From Paragyromitra xinjiangensis (taxonomy: Eukaryota; Ascomycota; Pezizomycetes; Pezizales; Discinaceae), in contig JBCAMK010000001.1 in assembly GCA_038503065.1 (NCBI GenBank), forward strand, positions 868,001 through 932,000: a DNA stretch of 64,000 nucleotides, read 5' to 3'. Within the stretch, counting starts at the first letter, position 1; every line of letters begins with the position of its first letter. Shown piece after piece: positions 47,879 through 58,895 of this stretch. The notes under the pieces were generated by a model. The model was given only the letters and a program-made list of their open reading frames with translations, was not told where the DNA came from and made no database searches. Both the position numbers and the translations under genes were made by a program.

Positions 47879-49474
47879 TTAATGAAACCAATATCGTGGC
47901 CTTATCGGCTGTCCGGGTATTGCCGGAGTCATCGCAATTGGTGCTATGTATGGTGGTCCCATGACTGCTGGCACTCCAGGAGTAGATGCTATCGCTGGGG
48001 TCGCTGCTATCAGACCACCTGTCATGCCAGCGAATCGGGCTCGAATTTGGGTATGGACTAGGGCAGTCCCTACTAAAAACGGCCGCACCATGTCTACTCC
48101 CCCAACAACCATAGTGCCAATTGGTTGAATCGCCGTATAGCTCCAAGGTATCCAAGTTGGCAAACCGGCGATAGTCGTCCGTACCGTCAACCCCTGAATG
48201 TTTACCTCGGCTAGAGCAGGAAAGGCTAGGGGCGGTGGTGGTGGTGGTGCGGGGACCCCAAGAACCGCTGGCGGAGGTATGGGGATTGCAAACAACGTCA
48301 AAACATCCTCCCAGAGCATTTGTATCGCACCAGGCAGGAAAGGGCGTCTATCCCAACCCTGAAGGTTGATGAAATTTACGGTTATGAGAGTTTGCATGGT
48401 ATTGATGAATCCATGAAACTGAGTCATATCATCGATAGTGAGATTTTCGAGTTTTAATTGCGTAAGACTATTAACTATCGGAGGTAGGGGCGGAGCTGGC
48501 ACTCCCGCGGGTGAAAAGAAGCTTTCAAAATTTGGCATCGCCTTGGTAGACGTCAGTTCGAATTCTTGCAGAAACCCCGTGTTCAATGCTTCGCGTATGA
48601 TTCGAGGAAGAAAGTAACGCTCGGGAACCAGAGCCGGAGGACCCATCTGAAGGTGAAGATCCTCACAGCTCGCGACCTTATATCCTTCGTCCACCCATTC
48701 GCGGCCATTCGTTCGGCCAGGTTCGTACCTCATAGCACCGACTCTCAGTTTCAGGACTAATAGATTCGTGACAAGATCAACAATTTCAGCGAAAGGTAAA
48801 GTCCACACCCCAGTCGGCATTGACAGGTCTATCCAGTATTGGCATTCAACATGGCTTATAGCAAATGCTTCCGTGCAAGTGATCCTTGCGAGAACCCAAT
48901 CTAACGCCGACGGCTGAGTGGTAATTATGTCTCCAGCGACCAGATTCGTCAAGTCATCATATTTCTCTACCACTTTGAACAGTGGCGTAAGAAAGATCAA
49001 CGGAAAATGTATAGCATTTGTGCTGAGCTGTAAGAAGAGCTTTAACTTCCTCGAAACCCCGAGCGACTCAAAGTTGCTCATTGCTTGCATCCTTTTAGTA
49101 TGCATCGTCTTCGAGACCGTCTTCATGAGGTTGACCTGGGCTACGTAGTCAGCCCCAGGCCCGGTTGCTGCAATCGATAGATCTTCAGCACGTTGTGCTT
49201 TCGCCACATTAGTCCAGATCCCGGCATCGCTACATTCGCCTAGTAGATATCTTCCAGTATTTCCCTGCTCGCTTCCAACAAAATGAGTATGGATCCAGAG
49301 CTCAGTGATGGCGCCCCTAGGAATATCTGCCGCCTGCGAATTGGCGGAAAGCCTGCTCACGGCTAGCCAACCTAGTTCCTGGATGTTGTCGTCTGAAAAA
49401 TAAAGGTCGAATCGACCATACATGTTAGGGTGAAGTAACTTATCCCGAAAAGCAAGTGCTGCAGGGGAGGCCAT
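47879..49474 (-). CDS. intronless orphan protein, 531 aa, LRR-like segments
   Basis: One uninterrupted exon of 531 residues. I do not recognise it. The N-terminus is MASPAALAFRDKLLHP. Residues ~337-372 contain leucine-spaced segments (LTQLKLENLTIDD, LITVNFINLQGW) like those in fungal F-box/LRR proteins, but no F-box is seen. A Pro-rich linker (PPP repeats at ~398-416) and a Pro/Ala-rich C-terminus follow. It has no signal peptide and no clear transmembrane helix. Almost all other genes here have introns, so lack of introns in a long frame suggests a young, expanded or retrocopied gene. A real gene is likely, given a 1.6-kb open frame with protein-like composition. Confidence 0.75.
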   Translation of the reverse strand: MASPAALAFRDKLLHPNMYGRFDLYFSDDNIQELGWLAVSRLSANSQAADIPRGAITELWIHTHFVGSEQGNTGRYLLGECSDAGIWTNVAKAQRAEDLSIAATGPGADYVAQVNLMKTVSKTMHTKRMQAMSNFESLGVSRKLKLFLQLSTNAIHFPLIFLTPLFKVVEKYDDLTNLVAGDIITTQPSALDWVLARITCTEAFAISHVECQYWIDLSMPTGVWTLPFAEIVDLVTNLLVLKLRVGAMRYEPGRTNGREWVDEGYKVASCEDLHLQMGPPALVPERYFLPRIIREALNTGFLQEFELTSTKAMPNFESFFSPAGVPAPPLPPIVNSLTQLKLENLTIDDMTQFHGFINTMQTLITVNFINLQGWDRRPFLPGAIQMLWEDVLTLFAIPIPPPAVLGVPAPPPPPPLAFPALAEVNIQGLTVRTTIAGLPTWIPWSYTAIQPIGTMVVGGVDMVRPFLVGTALVHTQIRARFAGMTGGLIAATPAIASTPGVPAVMGPPYIAPIAMTPAIPGQPIRPRYWFH

Positions 49475-50978
49475 TCTGATGTTGATTCCCCGATCTGCTG
49501 TTTCTTGAGAAGCCTATTATCAAGGCTTACTGCCATAGTTACATGCACCCCTTAAATATGTTGTTGGTGGGTCAGTAGGTGTGTCTTGAATACAAAACTC
49601 GTTTGTTTCGTCCTTTGTTCAAGCTTGTATTTTATTAATGGTATTGTGAGCACGTGCATCGTCACACCTTGCCACATCTCATATGTAGCGAGATATCCGA
49701 TGGTTCCTAAGTTAATAATTTCGCGGTTAGCGTAAGACAAGATCGAATTAGAACCAGGGTTATTTGAATCTATTAATTTATTTAGGGGAGTAACCCCAGA
49801 ACCTCAAAACTGAGCTGATAGTATTTCTACAAGCAAAAATCCGACCCAAACCCTCAAGAGGTGAATCACTCTCTAAGCACCTGTAGTGGACACCGAATTG
49901 AAGACGCCAACAATCAAATCCTGTTAAAACTTGATTAGGATGTGATTGTTCTTTGTTCATAGGACAGTCAGTCAACAGAATAAGTCTCAAACCCGGATAT
50001 AGTTTCGCGACTTTAGAATAGAATTAATCTAACCTCCCAAATCTTCGAGGATAAGAGTTAGAAGTGTGAAAGATGTCTTAATCTCCTCTAGACACCGTTG
50101 TTATTGTGGGCTTAGGCGGAAAGGCTGGTAGCCTCAGTCTAGGAGCTCATCTCCTACCGCTCAGGTAATTACTTAGCCGTATTAGAAAGAGGTATATGCT
50201 CCGATCCTATGATAAAGCAACGCTACCAGTTCCCTTCCGAAAAAAACGAAAGATCTCAGTCATTTGGGTGGAAGCTGTTGACACAACTGGCGCTAGGCGA
50301 GCTATTAACATGAGGCACGTCTCGAGGACTACGCCCACATCGTGAACGAAGACAAAGAGGTTTTCACCAAAGAGCGGCGGGGAGGCGTACCTAATTCTGG
50401 GGGCAGGAGAAAAAAAATACCCGAAACTCTTTATAACGTTGCCCTAAGGGTTGATCTACCCAAGCAGGTACCTTAGAGTATGAGCCGCGGCCAGCGACAG
50501 CTCGTATTCAAGAAACATTCGAGAAACAAGAAGATTGTCTAGTACAGGTTCGAAACCCCTTTTAACCGTGTTGGACTCATGCCAGATATTCTTAATGCAG
50601 TAAATGACGAAAAAGTTTATGAAGTCTCTCAGCATTGTCCCGTGTTCTAATCTAATAAGATAATACCCACAACTATCCCTAGGAGACGAGACTCGAAACC
50701 TCAAGCTTGCCACCACGAGAATGTAGTGCATAAAATAAAACCGCAAGATAATTAATCCAGTGTATCGCGTCGATAGATTGCAACAACGATGAATCTGAGT
50801 ATTTCTAGTTGGCACAAGTTAGTAACCTAAACTCAGCCGCAAAGGAAATATTTTATTTGATAACAGCTTCCGATGAAAATACCAGGGCTGTGTGATGTGC
50901 CAAATCTCTTATAATTTCGACAACCTGAAACATCTATATCTAGTCTCTAATAAGCCATAAACTAACAATGTATCCAAA
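49475..50978. other. 1.5-kb intergenic region with possible relics
   Basis: A short plus-strand stretch near 50094-50170 reads TVVIVGLGGKAGS, loosely like an FAD/NAD-binding motif, but stops appear soon after and no partner exon was found. The 119-codon minus frame at 50456-50815 has no protein character. Nothing else seen. Confidence 0.4.
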
Positions 50979-53316
50979 TCAGGCTTGCAATCGAACTCCA
51001 CCATTATCTTTATCAGCATCCGCCTCTTGATCACGACTCCATTCCTTTTTCTTCAACTCTTTCATTCTAGCTGCCATAGCTGCATCAATCATGCCGCTAC
51101 TCTCGAACCTCTTCCTCCTCGCCGCCTCTTCTTTTATGATCAACCTAACTAATTCGCCAGCACACCTTGCGTCGATTTTGGAGTCATGGCCTAGCGGAAA
51201 ATCCCCATCGACTTGTATTTTTCTCTCTAAGTGTTTCTCTACAAGCCATTTGAGTTTGTTTCGGAGTGGTAACCCACGTTGGTGGGGAAAGAGGATCGCA
51301 GTGTCAATTATTGTGCGATGACACAGACGTAATGCGTTCAAATCATTTTCTAACGCATGACCGATGATGGGTGCCTCTGAGTCTATGTAACTCAGCAATA
51401 ACAACCTCGCTGCTTCAGGGGAGGGTAGGATCGCCAAAGATTCCTCCGCAGCATCGCCAGAGGGTGCTGAAGAAGAAGGATTTATGAAAGAATCTGAAGA
51501 CATAGGTGCAGGTGGGTAAGAACTTCTGGAGTAAGGCTGGGCATTCATGATATGCTTAGGGAAGATGCCAGAGAATCTAGAATTGAGATCTAAGATTCCT
51601 CCTCTAGGTCGGACAAGGGCATCTACAACCACTTCGCCGGATGGAAAAGCTGTAGCCGTGACACGGATGAGTTCCATTCCTAGGGTCGTGTAGCACATCT
51701 CGCAGTCAAGGCAGATAGCCCTTTCAATTGGCTTCTTTTCTTCAGTTTTCCCAGTCCCCGTAGTAGAAGGTTGAGGGTTTGGAGTTTCTATGAACTGCCA
51801 GATGGCAGCTAATCGTTTTGCTTCGCTGACTTTGTAAACGTGGTTCTCGCAGGTGACACACCCAGGTGACTGGCCGACTTTTTGGCGACAGCAAGTGAAC
51901 ATCTTATCAGCATCACTAGGGGCAAAAGCTGAACGTGTTCCTATCCCAAGATCGTCAATATTAGCTCACACCTGCTGAAGAATTATCCGGATTGAGAGAA
52001 TGATAAAACTCACTTGGCGGCCAAACTGCCCTTCCCCAGTGGTAGACACATTTCCCTCCACTCGCCAATTGCCCGTCACTTTCCCTCCTACCATCGAAAA
52101 CCTGGAACCTACTACTGCATCTATCACAACTTTCCCATCCTCCAGCAGCCTCGATTCCTTTCTCTGCAACTTCGACCTCCTCCGTCGTTGGTGGCTCGAG
52201 TATATGTCCGTATTTCCCAAGTACTTCCCAAGATTGTAGCAAAGTCTTTAATGCGTGCAGCTCCTCAGTAGGACTCAGCCCAGTAACCAGTGGAGGTTTA
52301 CTATTATCCATGCCATTATCCACGATAACACCGTGTATCGTCATGGTCCTTTTCCTTTCTTCTTCTTCTCGCACGGCTTGCTTCCTCTTTTCTTCTTGCC
52401 CCTGTTGATAGTCGGCGACGGAGGTCTTCTGTAAATTTACAATCCTCCTTTTCATAGCTTGCGTATATATAATCCTCTTTTCCCTAGCAATCTTCTCTTC
52501 CTCATCTAATGCAAGACGTAGCATCTCTTGAGGATCCCCCTTCCCTTCATGAAGACGGGCATACTCTTTGTGCAGAAGCGTTAACAACTGTAGCCTTGTA
52601 CCGTGCGCTGCAGGAGAAATTGGGACCAGTCGTGGGTTCAAAGTTAAAGGCTTTTCGGACTTTGTAGGTGGTGTAGCAGTGGTTTGGGCTGAGCGAGGTG
52701 AGGCAACCAAGGCGGATGGTTTTGGAACCGATATAGCTGATGACAGAGCGGTCTTCGTAGTTTTTCCAGGCACTGTAGTTTTTAGAGAGATCCTAGTAGC
52801 TTGCGATACCGGTGGAGAAGCTTTTTGCGTAGCCGTTAAATTTTTTTTAAGGATTGACTTTGGCCCTACAGTAGCAGAACCAGCGGTTTCAACCTTTGTC
52901 TTTGTTCTTTTGTTGATAGGTGCTGGACCATTGACTAAAGAAACGCCACCATTCCCGCCGGCGCTACCCGATGAGATGCTGCCCTCATCATCTGAGAGCT
53001 TGCGTCTCTTATTTTCTCTTTTTCTTCCGTCGTTGATGCCATTCCCGAGGTTGCTCTCTACAATCCTTCTAAGTCTTGGATCTCCAGATAGAGGCGATGG
53101 GCCTTCATCGATACTAGCAGTTTTTATGATGCTCCCCAAATCCCTCCGGGGTTGTAGATCTGCAGAGAGGGTCGCTGGGGCTGAGGACACTAATACTGGG
53201 GGAGGAGTTGGTGAAGGAAGGTTGTGTGAGAAGAGGCAGTGGGTAATGGTGCAGCTTCCCCTAGCTTCGAGAGCGGGGCAGGGAATCTGTTGCCAGAGTG
53301 GCAGCGGGCGAAACAT
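50979..53316 (-). CDS. REX3: REX3/REXO1-like RNA exonuclease (DEDDh)
   Basis: Two exons (53316-52014, 51940-50979) give 754 residues. Starts with a CCCH finger (CPALEARGSCTITHCLFSH), then a long disordered Ser/Thr/Lys-rich part. A Cys-rich zinc module spans the junction (CDRCSSRF, CVYHWGRAVW, TCCRQKVGQSPGCVTCENH). A DEDDh exonuclease domain follows: LDCEMCYTTLG (Exo I), GHALENDLNALR (Exo II), HDSKIDARCAGEL (Exo III). Rex proteins trim 3' ends of snoRNA, RNase MRP RNA and 5S/tRNA precursors in the nucleus. Layout fits Rex3 and human REXO1. Intron donor GTGAGT, acceptor GATAG at 51941. The first ATG of the frame puts the zinc finger at the start, as expected. Confidence 0.88.
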
Positions 53317-53908
53317 GCCTGCTACTTATGATGATGATGAACGATGACAATGATGATAATTAATGTTTTGTGAAAAATAGGGATGGAGCTGGTGATATTG
53401 ACTGTTGCTCAACTATGATGGCTAGTCAGTGTTATTCTGTTTTGGCAGAAGCGCGTTGGAGCTGGGTCTAAGACAGCATTATGGCGTCGTTGCAGGCATG
53501 TCACGCGTGTGACAGTTTTTTGAGCCTCTCTGGCCGCACCACGCATCAAGTACCAGTACATATGCTCAACCTATGTCTACATGTGGGTACCACTTTACTG
53601 TTTCACCATGTTTTCTTTTGTTAATAGAAAGATTGTGGTGCTAATTACTTTGTGGGGGATTTCTGTTCTTAATGGGCTTCCTGCACTTACATGTACTTAC
53701 ATGTACTTCTTAGCAGCTTAACGAAACTATAGCCTTCCATGATAAAACATACATGTACTTACATAGAGTCCAGCACCAAGAACCTCCTTGTGTCACAGCA
53801 TTTCATAACGTGCTGTTTCAACATCCATGTTTAAAACAACCTCATGGGCTGCATGCATCCCTCATAAAAGTCCCCCATCCTTCTTCTGCTGATCCTAAAA
53901 CGTCGAAG
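53317..53908. promoter_or_regulatory. divergent promoter with TACATGTA array
   Basis: 592 bp between the head-to-head exonuclease and DJ-1-like genes. It holds three TACATGTA copies: two exactly 10 bp apart (53688, 53698) and one at 53750. An ATGATG repeat lies next to the exonuclease start (53328-53345). Confidence 0.5.
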
Positions 53909-54700
53909 ATGTCACAAATCAAAGTAGCTCTTGTTGTGTAACCCTCCCCCCTCTCGCTGCCTATCATCTTATTCTAACTCCCCAACTCCTTCAGTTTCGG
54001 TGGTGTTGAGCTCCTCGATTTTGCGGGTCCTCTTGAAATCCTTTCCGCTGCTGCCGTTCCACCATTCTCCAGTAGGAATCCCTCATCCCCACCGACGAGC
54101 ACGACATCTCCACTGCCCGATCCAAAGCGTATGGTTTTCGATGTTTCGATACTATCTAAAACACCCACCTTTAAGACTGCCAACGGTAAGGGATACACCA
54201 TGATGCGGGACATCGATCTCTTTTCTCCTGCAGGCGATCCAGCGAATTGGGATGTCATCATCATGCCTGGCGGTATTGGATCACGAGTTGAGATGCAAGA
54301 CGAGAAATTGTTAGAGTGGATACGCTCCTTCGTGCTCTCAAATGTAGACATGCCAGGTGGGAAACGGAAGGTGATACTGAGTATTTGCACGGGGAGTCTG
54401 ATACTTGCTGCTGCGGGTATTTTAGATGGCATGAAGATAACAACCCACCATGATGCAAGAGCCCTGGTCAAGAACTTAGTGGAGGAACATGGTGGTGAAG
54501 CTGAGGTAGTTGAAGATAGAATTGTTGAGCAGGTGTTCAGGGGAAAAGGTGGTGAGGACTTAGGAACGGATGTTATAACAAGTGGGGGCGTGTCGGGCGG
54601 AATTGATGCCGCACTTTATTTAGTAAAGAAGCTTGTTGGATCTGAATGCGCAAGCGGTACTGCAGCGTGGATCGAATATGATTGGAAGGATATGTATTGA
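53909..54700 (+). CDS. DJ-1/PfpI family protein (isonitrile hydratase-like)
   Basis: Two exons (53909-53937, 53995-54700) give 244 residues. MSQIKVALVVFGGVELLDFA crosses the junction. GPLEILSAAA, IIMPGGIGSR, the nucleophile elbow ICTGSLILAAAGILDG with its Cys, TTHHDA and TSGGVSGGIDAAL follow. This is the class-I glutamine-amidotransferase-like fold of DJ-1/PfpI. The D-x-A-GP and CTGS-x5-AG motifs are those of the isonitrile hydratase/AraC-like branch. Substrate is not predictable. Ends cleanly at TGA 54698-54700, converging on the next gene. Confidence 0.87.
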
Positions 54701-54899
54701 GTATGTCTTTGGCATACCCTTTATTTTTTTTCTCACACAATTAATGCGTAGCAATCGATTGGCTTTTAACACACCAAAACTACAGCAAATTCCTCCCCTT
54801 CACATGAACCTTAACTAACTAGATAGACCCGAAAACCACCCGTTAAGGAAAACGATTTCATAATACACAAAAGTTGAATGATTTCCATCCAAAGAAATT

Positions 54900-55850
54900 C
54901 TAGCTCTTGCTAGGGTTTTCTACCTCAGGAGCTCCCTCACTATCGTTCAGCACGCCAAAACTATTGCCACTATCTCCACCTATCTTTCCACCCGTATGCC
55001 CGAGGCCTTGGTCCCGCCTTCCCTTCTGTGCAATCATATGCTTCTCTGCGATGCGGCCCGGATCATCTGGCCCCCCAATATCGGTGGTTGGGGTAGTATC
55101 TTTGGGCACTTTAGACCAATCTAAGCCCTCCTCCAACGTTTCTTCGGAGCGGGCAGTATTGGGGACAACATTCTTAACGTGAGGTTCAGTGTTACCGCTA
55201 CCACCACCAGCAGTATGGCGAGAGCCTCGCCCTTCAGATGTATCGCCCCCCCTGGCATACTTCGACGCGCTCAATCCGCTTCCTCCTCCGCCTCCTCCAG
55301 CGTTCTTTGATGCACCAGGTCTGCGGCCTGTAGCATCAGTGCTCTCGAGATCAGAAACTTTCCAGGCTTCATGCGTCTGGTTCCCGCCGCCCGAAATGGA
55401 TGTTTCTTTTGCCTTCTCCTCGGTCGCGTGGTCGGGACTGCCAGAATCAAGAACATCCTCTTTTTTTCCATGGATCGTGCGCACGTTTCCGCTTTCGCCT
55501 GGGTCAGCGGCAAAGGTCCCAGATGACCCACGAGCGCCAGAGATACCAGTCGGGTTTCCTGCTGAAAAGGCACCACTGTGACGGAGAGACTCAGCAGCCA
55601 GTGAGTCGGCAGGGACAGGACCGCTGTTTTCGAGTTTGGGGTCCGAACGACTGGCTGGGTCCGTTGTCACTTTTTGACCGTGGGTCGGATTGGACTGTGT
55701 GTCAAGCTCAACGTTAGAGCGGCCATGAGGAAGGTCTTCGGGAAAAACAATATGCGCGAATGGGACAGGACGGTGACGCGGAGAGTGAGTAGGGTAATTG
55801 GGAGAATGTGAATGAATGGGTGCGTAATGTGTTGTAATTGTCATTGGCAT
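54900..55850 (-). CDS. low-complexity hydrophilic orphan protein
   Basis: A single 316-residue frame, very rich in Gly, Ser, Asp, Pro and His, with no hydrophobic core. There is a Gly run (NAGGGGGGSG) and many scattered GxxG and SGN steps. Such hydrophilin-like proteins are common and poorly conserved in filamentous fungi, and some are stress- or spore-linked; that is inference. The first ATG is used. No introns, no signal peptide. I recognise no family. The plus strand is also open for 130 codons, but that looks like an antisense shadow of biased composition. Confidence 0.6.
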   Translation of the reverse strand: MPMTITTHYAPIHSHSPNYPTHSPRHRPVPFAHIVFPEDLPHGRSNVELDTQSNPTHGQKVTTDPASRSDPKLENSGPVPADSLAAESLRHSGAFSAGNPTGISGARGSSGTFAADPGESGNVRTIHGKKEDVLDSGSPDHATEEKAKETSISGGGNQTHEAWKVSDLESTDATGRRPGASKNAGGGGGGSGLSASKYARGGDTSEGRGSRHTAGGGSGNTEPHVKNVVPNTARSEETLEEGLDWSKVPKDTTPTTDIGGPDDPGRIAEKHMIAQKGRRDQGLGHTGGKIGGDSGNSFGVLNDSEGAPEVENPSKS

Positions 55851-58800
55851 GTTGGGGAATCTCTACCTTGTGTGATGATCGCATATCGGGCGGTTCAAAT
55901 GATGAATATATCTTTGATTTAGTTTTTTCTCTTTCTGTTATCCTCGTGAGGTGAATATTATCGTACGAGAATAATCAGGCGTACGAAAACAGATTCAAAT
56001 TTTTTTATGAAACGGGTTGGATTTAGAAGTGGAACGATGGAGTAAACACTTTGTCTGAGAAGTAGACTAAAAATCGAATCACTCTGGCATGGACTGCAAA
56101 TTTATGAGGCGCGAATCAAGTGATATAATTTAAGCGTAGCTATGAGGCAACTATTACATGTTAGGAAGCGTGATGTCAGAGTGAGGTTCTTTTGTGACGA
56201 TCCATGCAGCTGTGATCAATCTTACACGCTCGGCGATCACATCAAACCAGTACGAGTAATAAGCACTTACTATTCAAGGTTTACCATTATCCTCAAAAGT
56301 TACCGAAAAGCCTTTCGCATCGGTAACTGGAGTACATAAACGAGCGTTGTGGGCTACAGCGCCAATCCGGGCTGGAACGGAGGGGAAGTGTTAAATCTGG
56401 TAACTCTACTTACAGGCTTCCGCTGCCCTAACCATGAAACTATCGTACCACCGATACCCAAGTAACTGTACATACATGTATTTCCAGACCTGTGCTATTG
56501 ATGACGGCTGAGGACGCATCAAATCCGCCCGCAGAAAGAACTCCTGGCATTGTGAAACAAGTTTCAAGACCGGAGAGAAGCATAAAGTCAAGGAAGAAAA
56601 TCAAATGGGTGATTGAAAAGCGTATCCGTTAACGAAACTCTCCCTCATACAGCGTTATTCCCGTGCCGCTTTCTCTTTGCTTTGTGACTGATTTCAATTG
56701 CGGAGCGCTTTATGCTGCGGAGCTGAGCTGATTTCTCGAGTGTTGTTCGTGTCATGACTTGGACCATAGCTAACGGCCAGAAGTCCGTGGTTTGAGAGAA
56801 TGCTAAGGGAATAGCGGTAGTAAATACCAGGAGATTAGCCTCATGGGTGCCATATCCAAATGTAATTTATTATCATTTGCGATATCTCGAGTGACAGCTG
56901 TCCATGACCATGGCGGGCCTCACAGCACTACTAGGATCACGTGCTCACGCTTTCCTAGAAACATCGTGGGTGAAATTCTCCACTGCGTTAAGGTAGATAG
57001 AAGCTTAAACCAACTATAGTCAATTAAACACCAGCGATTCTCGAATAACTAGCCTCCTGAGGAAACCAAGAGCAGAAACCCCGGATCAGCCGAGACCAAG
57101 AAGCGGCAACTAACTTCCAGTAGCCAACTGCTGATCTGATTCTTGATTTTCTGTTGGGTACAAATAACAGGAAAGCCCTAAAGAGTCATGCCATACGGAA
57201 AAACTGGTGATTCCGGAAATGGCGGCGTCTCATTCGGAATACGGCGACTTTTCTTTTTCTTTTTCTTTGGGTCATTGGGTCCCTCGGGACAGAAATCAGA
57301 TCATCCGGATTCCGGGAGACTTGTGGCGCTATCTCACGGTTTTCAGCCTCAATACCCTGGCCCGGATTCACCCGAGCACACGCCTCTGCCGCCCAATATC
57401 GGACATGGAATAACTTTAATTCGAGGATCTGGATCCCGATATGTTTTACTCACATGGACTTTGATATGAAACAAAGTTATTGCTGAGCATCTGGAAATAG
57501 GCAGAAGCATTCAACCCACCCGTATTGATGCGAGATTACACCACTGAGTGACTGTCTGCGCACCCACACTTCACACCCACACAGAGTCTTCAAGTGATGG
57601 CACTTTACTGAAAAAGAAATCTACTCGGCGCCCAGGTACTACCTGTGATCTACAAGACACGGTGTAGGATGGCGTGGATAAATGAGACATTCCTTGATTT
57701 ATGTGGTGTCGGCGACGAAGCGAGAGATCTAAGGATCATCTGCGTCTTTGTATGTAGCCCTACTACAACGCTACAACGACAACATACATGTAGATTACTT
57801 ATACACATCCGTTTCTATCTTTGACTTGACAACAAACTAGATTTCTTCTTCTTCTTCCTCCTCTTCGTATTCAGTGTAGGAAAGAAAAGTAAAAAAGAGG
57901 GGTTTTGGCGAGCCGGTTGGGCTTGAGTAGGTAAGTGAATTTGATAGAGAACTGTTAAGTGCTCCAACACATCGAATCATTATAATCGCGGGGAAGTTGA
58001 GCTAGTTCCTACGCAGAACGACTTTTTCTACGATCATCTGTGTGTGACCTGACCACATACCACATCCACGTATTTCTCCCTATGCGAGCAAATGGTTGAC
58101 GTGGTGAGAAGGCATTTTAACGCGAATGGGGTAAAAGAAACACTAGATACGATATGGTGGGATCGTTCCCGGCACAGATGTAATTCCGGTAGCGAAGTAC
58201 TTTTTTTCCCTTCCCTTTCCTTTTTTTTTTCTCCTTGGGAAGGTTTGCATGCATGCAGCAAGCTGTCCCTGTTGGCCCTCAAGTCGCGCGGGGTGTTCGA
58301 CAAATTACGGATTATCCATCCCGATGTTCGGTTGAGGGGTGGGACAACGTTTCCGTAGCGTGGCCGATATCACCCGTATGGGAACAGTCGAGCGAAACAC
58401 GCAGCTGTCAACGCCCACTGACGCCCACACACCCCTGTTACTCATTCCAGTTATCGAGAATTCTCTCACTCAACCAGCAATGGATCAGCATCACCGACTG
58501 TACTGCCCATCGGAGCCGTCACTTCCTGTCCGTTTTCCCGCCATGCACAGGGCGAATGTAGCAGCCCCCCTGTCGGGCAGAGCCGCGTGTCTGACCGCCG
58601 CGCCTTGTGGCCATAGTTTTCTTCTTATGCGTCCTGCAATCCATTCCACACCTGCTCCCCCTTTTCGAGCCTCTTTCGCGCCTTGTATGTAAATATATAA
58701 CTCCCCCATCAGGCTGCCCGGTTCAGTCTTGTCTTCTCAGAAACTTGTTCTGCATCCTGTAATATCAAAACATACAGCCAGTTTACGGTTATAAAGCCCG

Positions 58801-58895
58801 CCATTATCCAGCTATTCCTAGTATCAACAACGGACATAGATTATTACACGCATAAATAACCCTACAGCTGTTCAAATATCCACCAGCCAGCCATC
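55851..58895. other. 3-kb intergenic region
   Basis: TACATGTA at 56474 and 57785, pyrimidine runs at 57247-57269 (TTTTTC repeats) and 57841-57865 (TTC repeats), and the promoter of the following plus-strand gene on the right. Frames near 57190-57470 and 58240-58690 lack protein character. No RNA gene seen. Confidence 0.4.

Noticed and set aside
50090..50440. TVVIVGLGGKAGS resembling an FAD/NAD-binding start
   Set aside because: Stops follow within a few dozen codons and the Gly spacing does not match a real dinucleotide-binding motif.
50456..50815. 119-codon minus-strand open frame
   Set aside because: Composition and lack of any splice partner, promoter or family look like chance in AT-rich DNA.
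55189..55581. 130-codon plus-strand open frame with Pro-rich runs
   Set aside because: Antisense shadow of the Gly/Ser-rich minus-strand gene; the Pro runs are complements of Gly codons.
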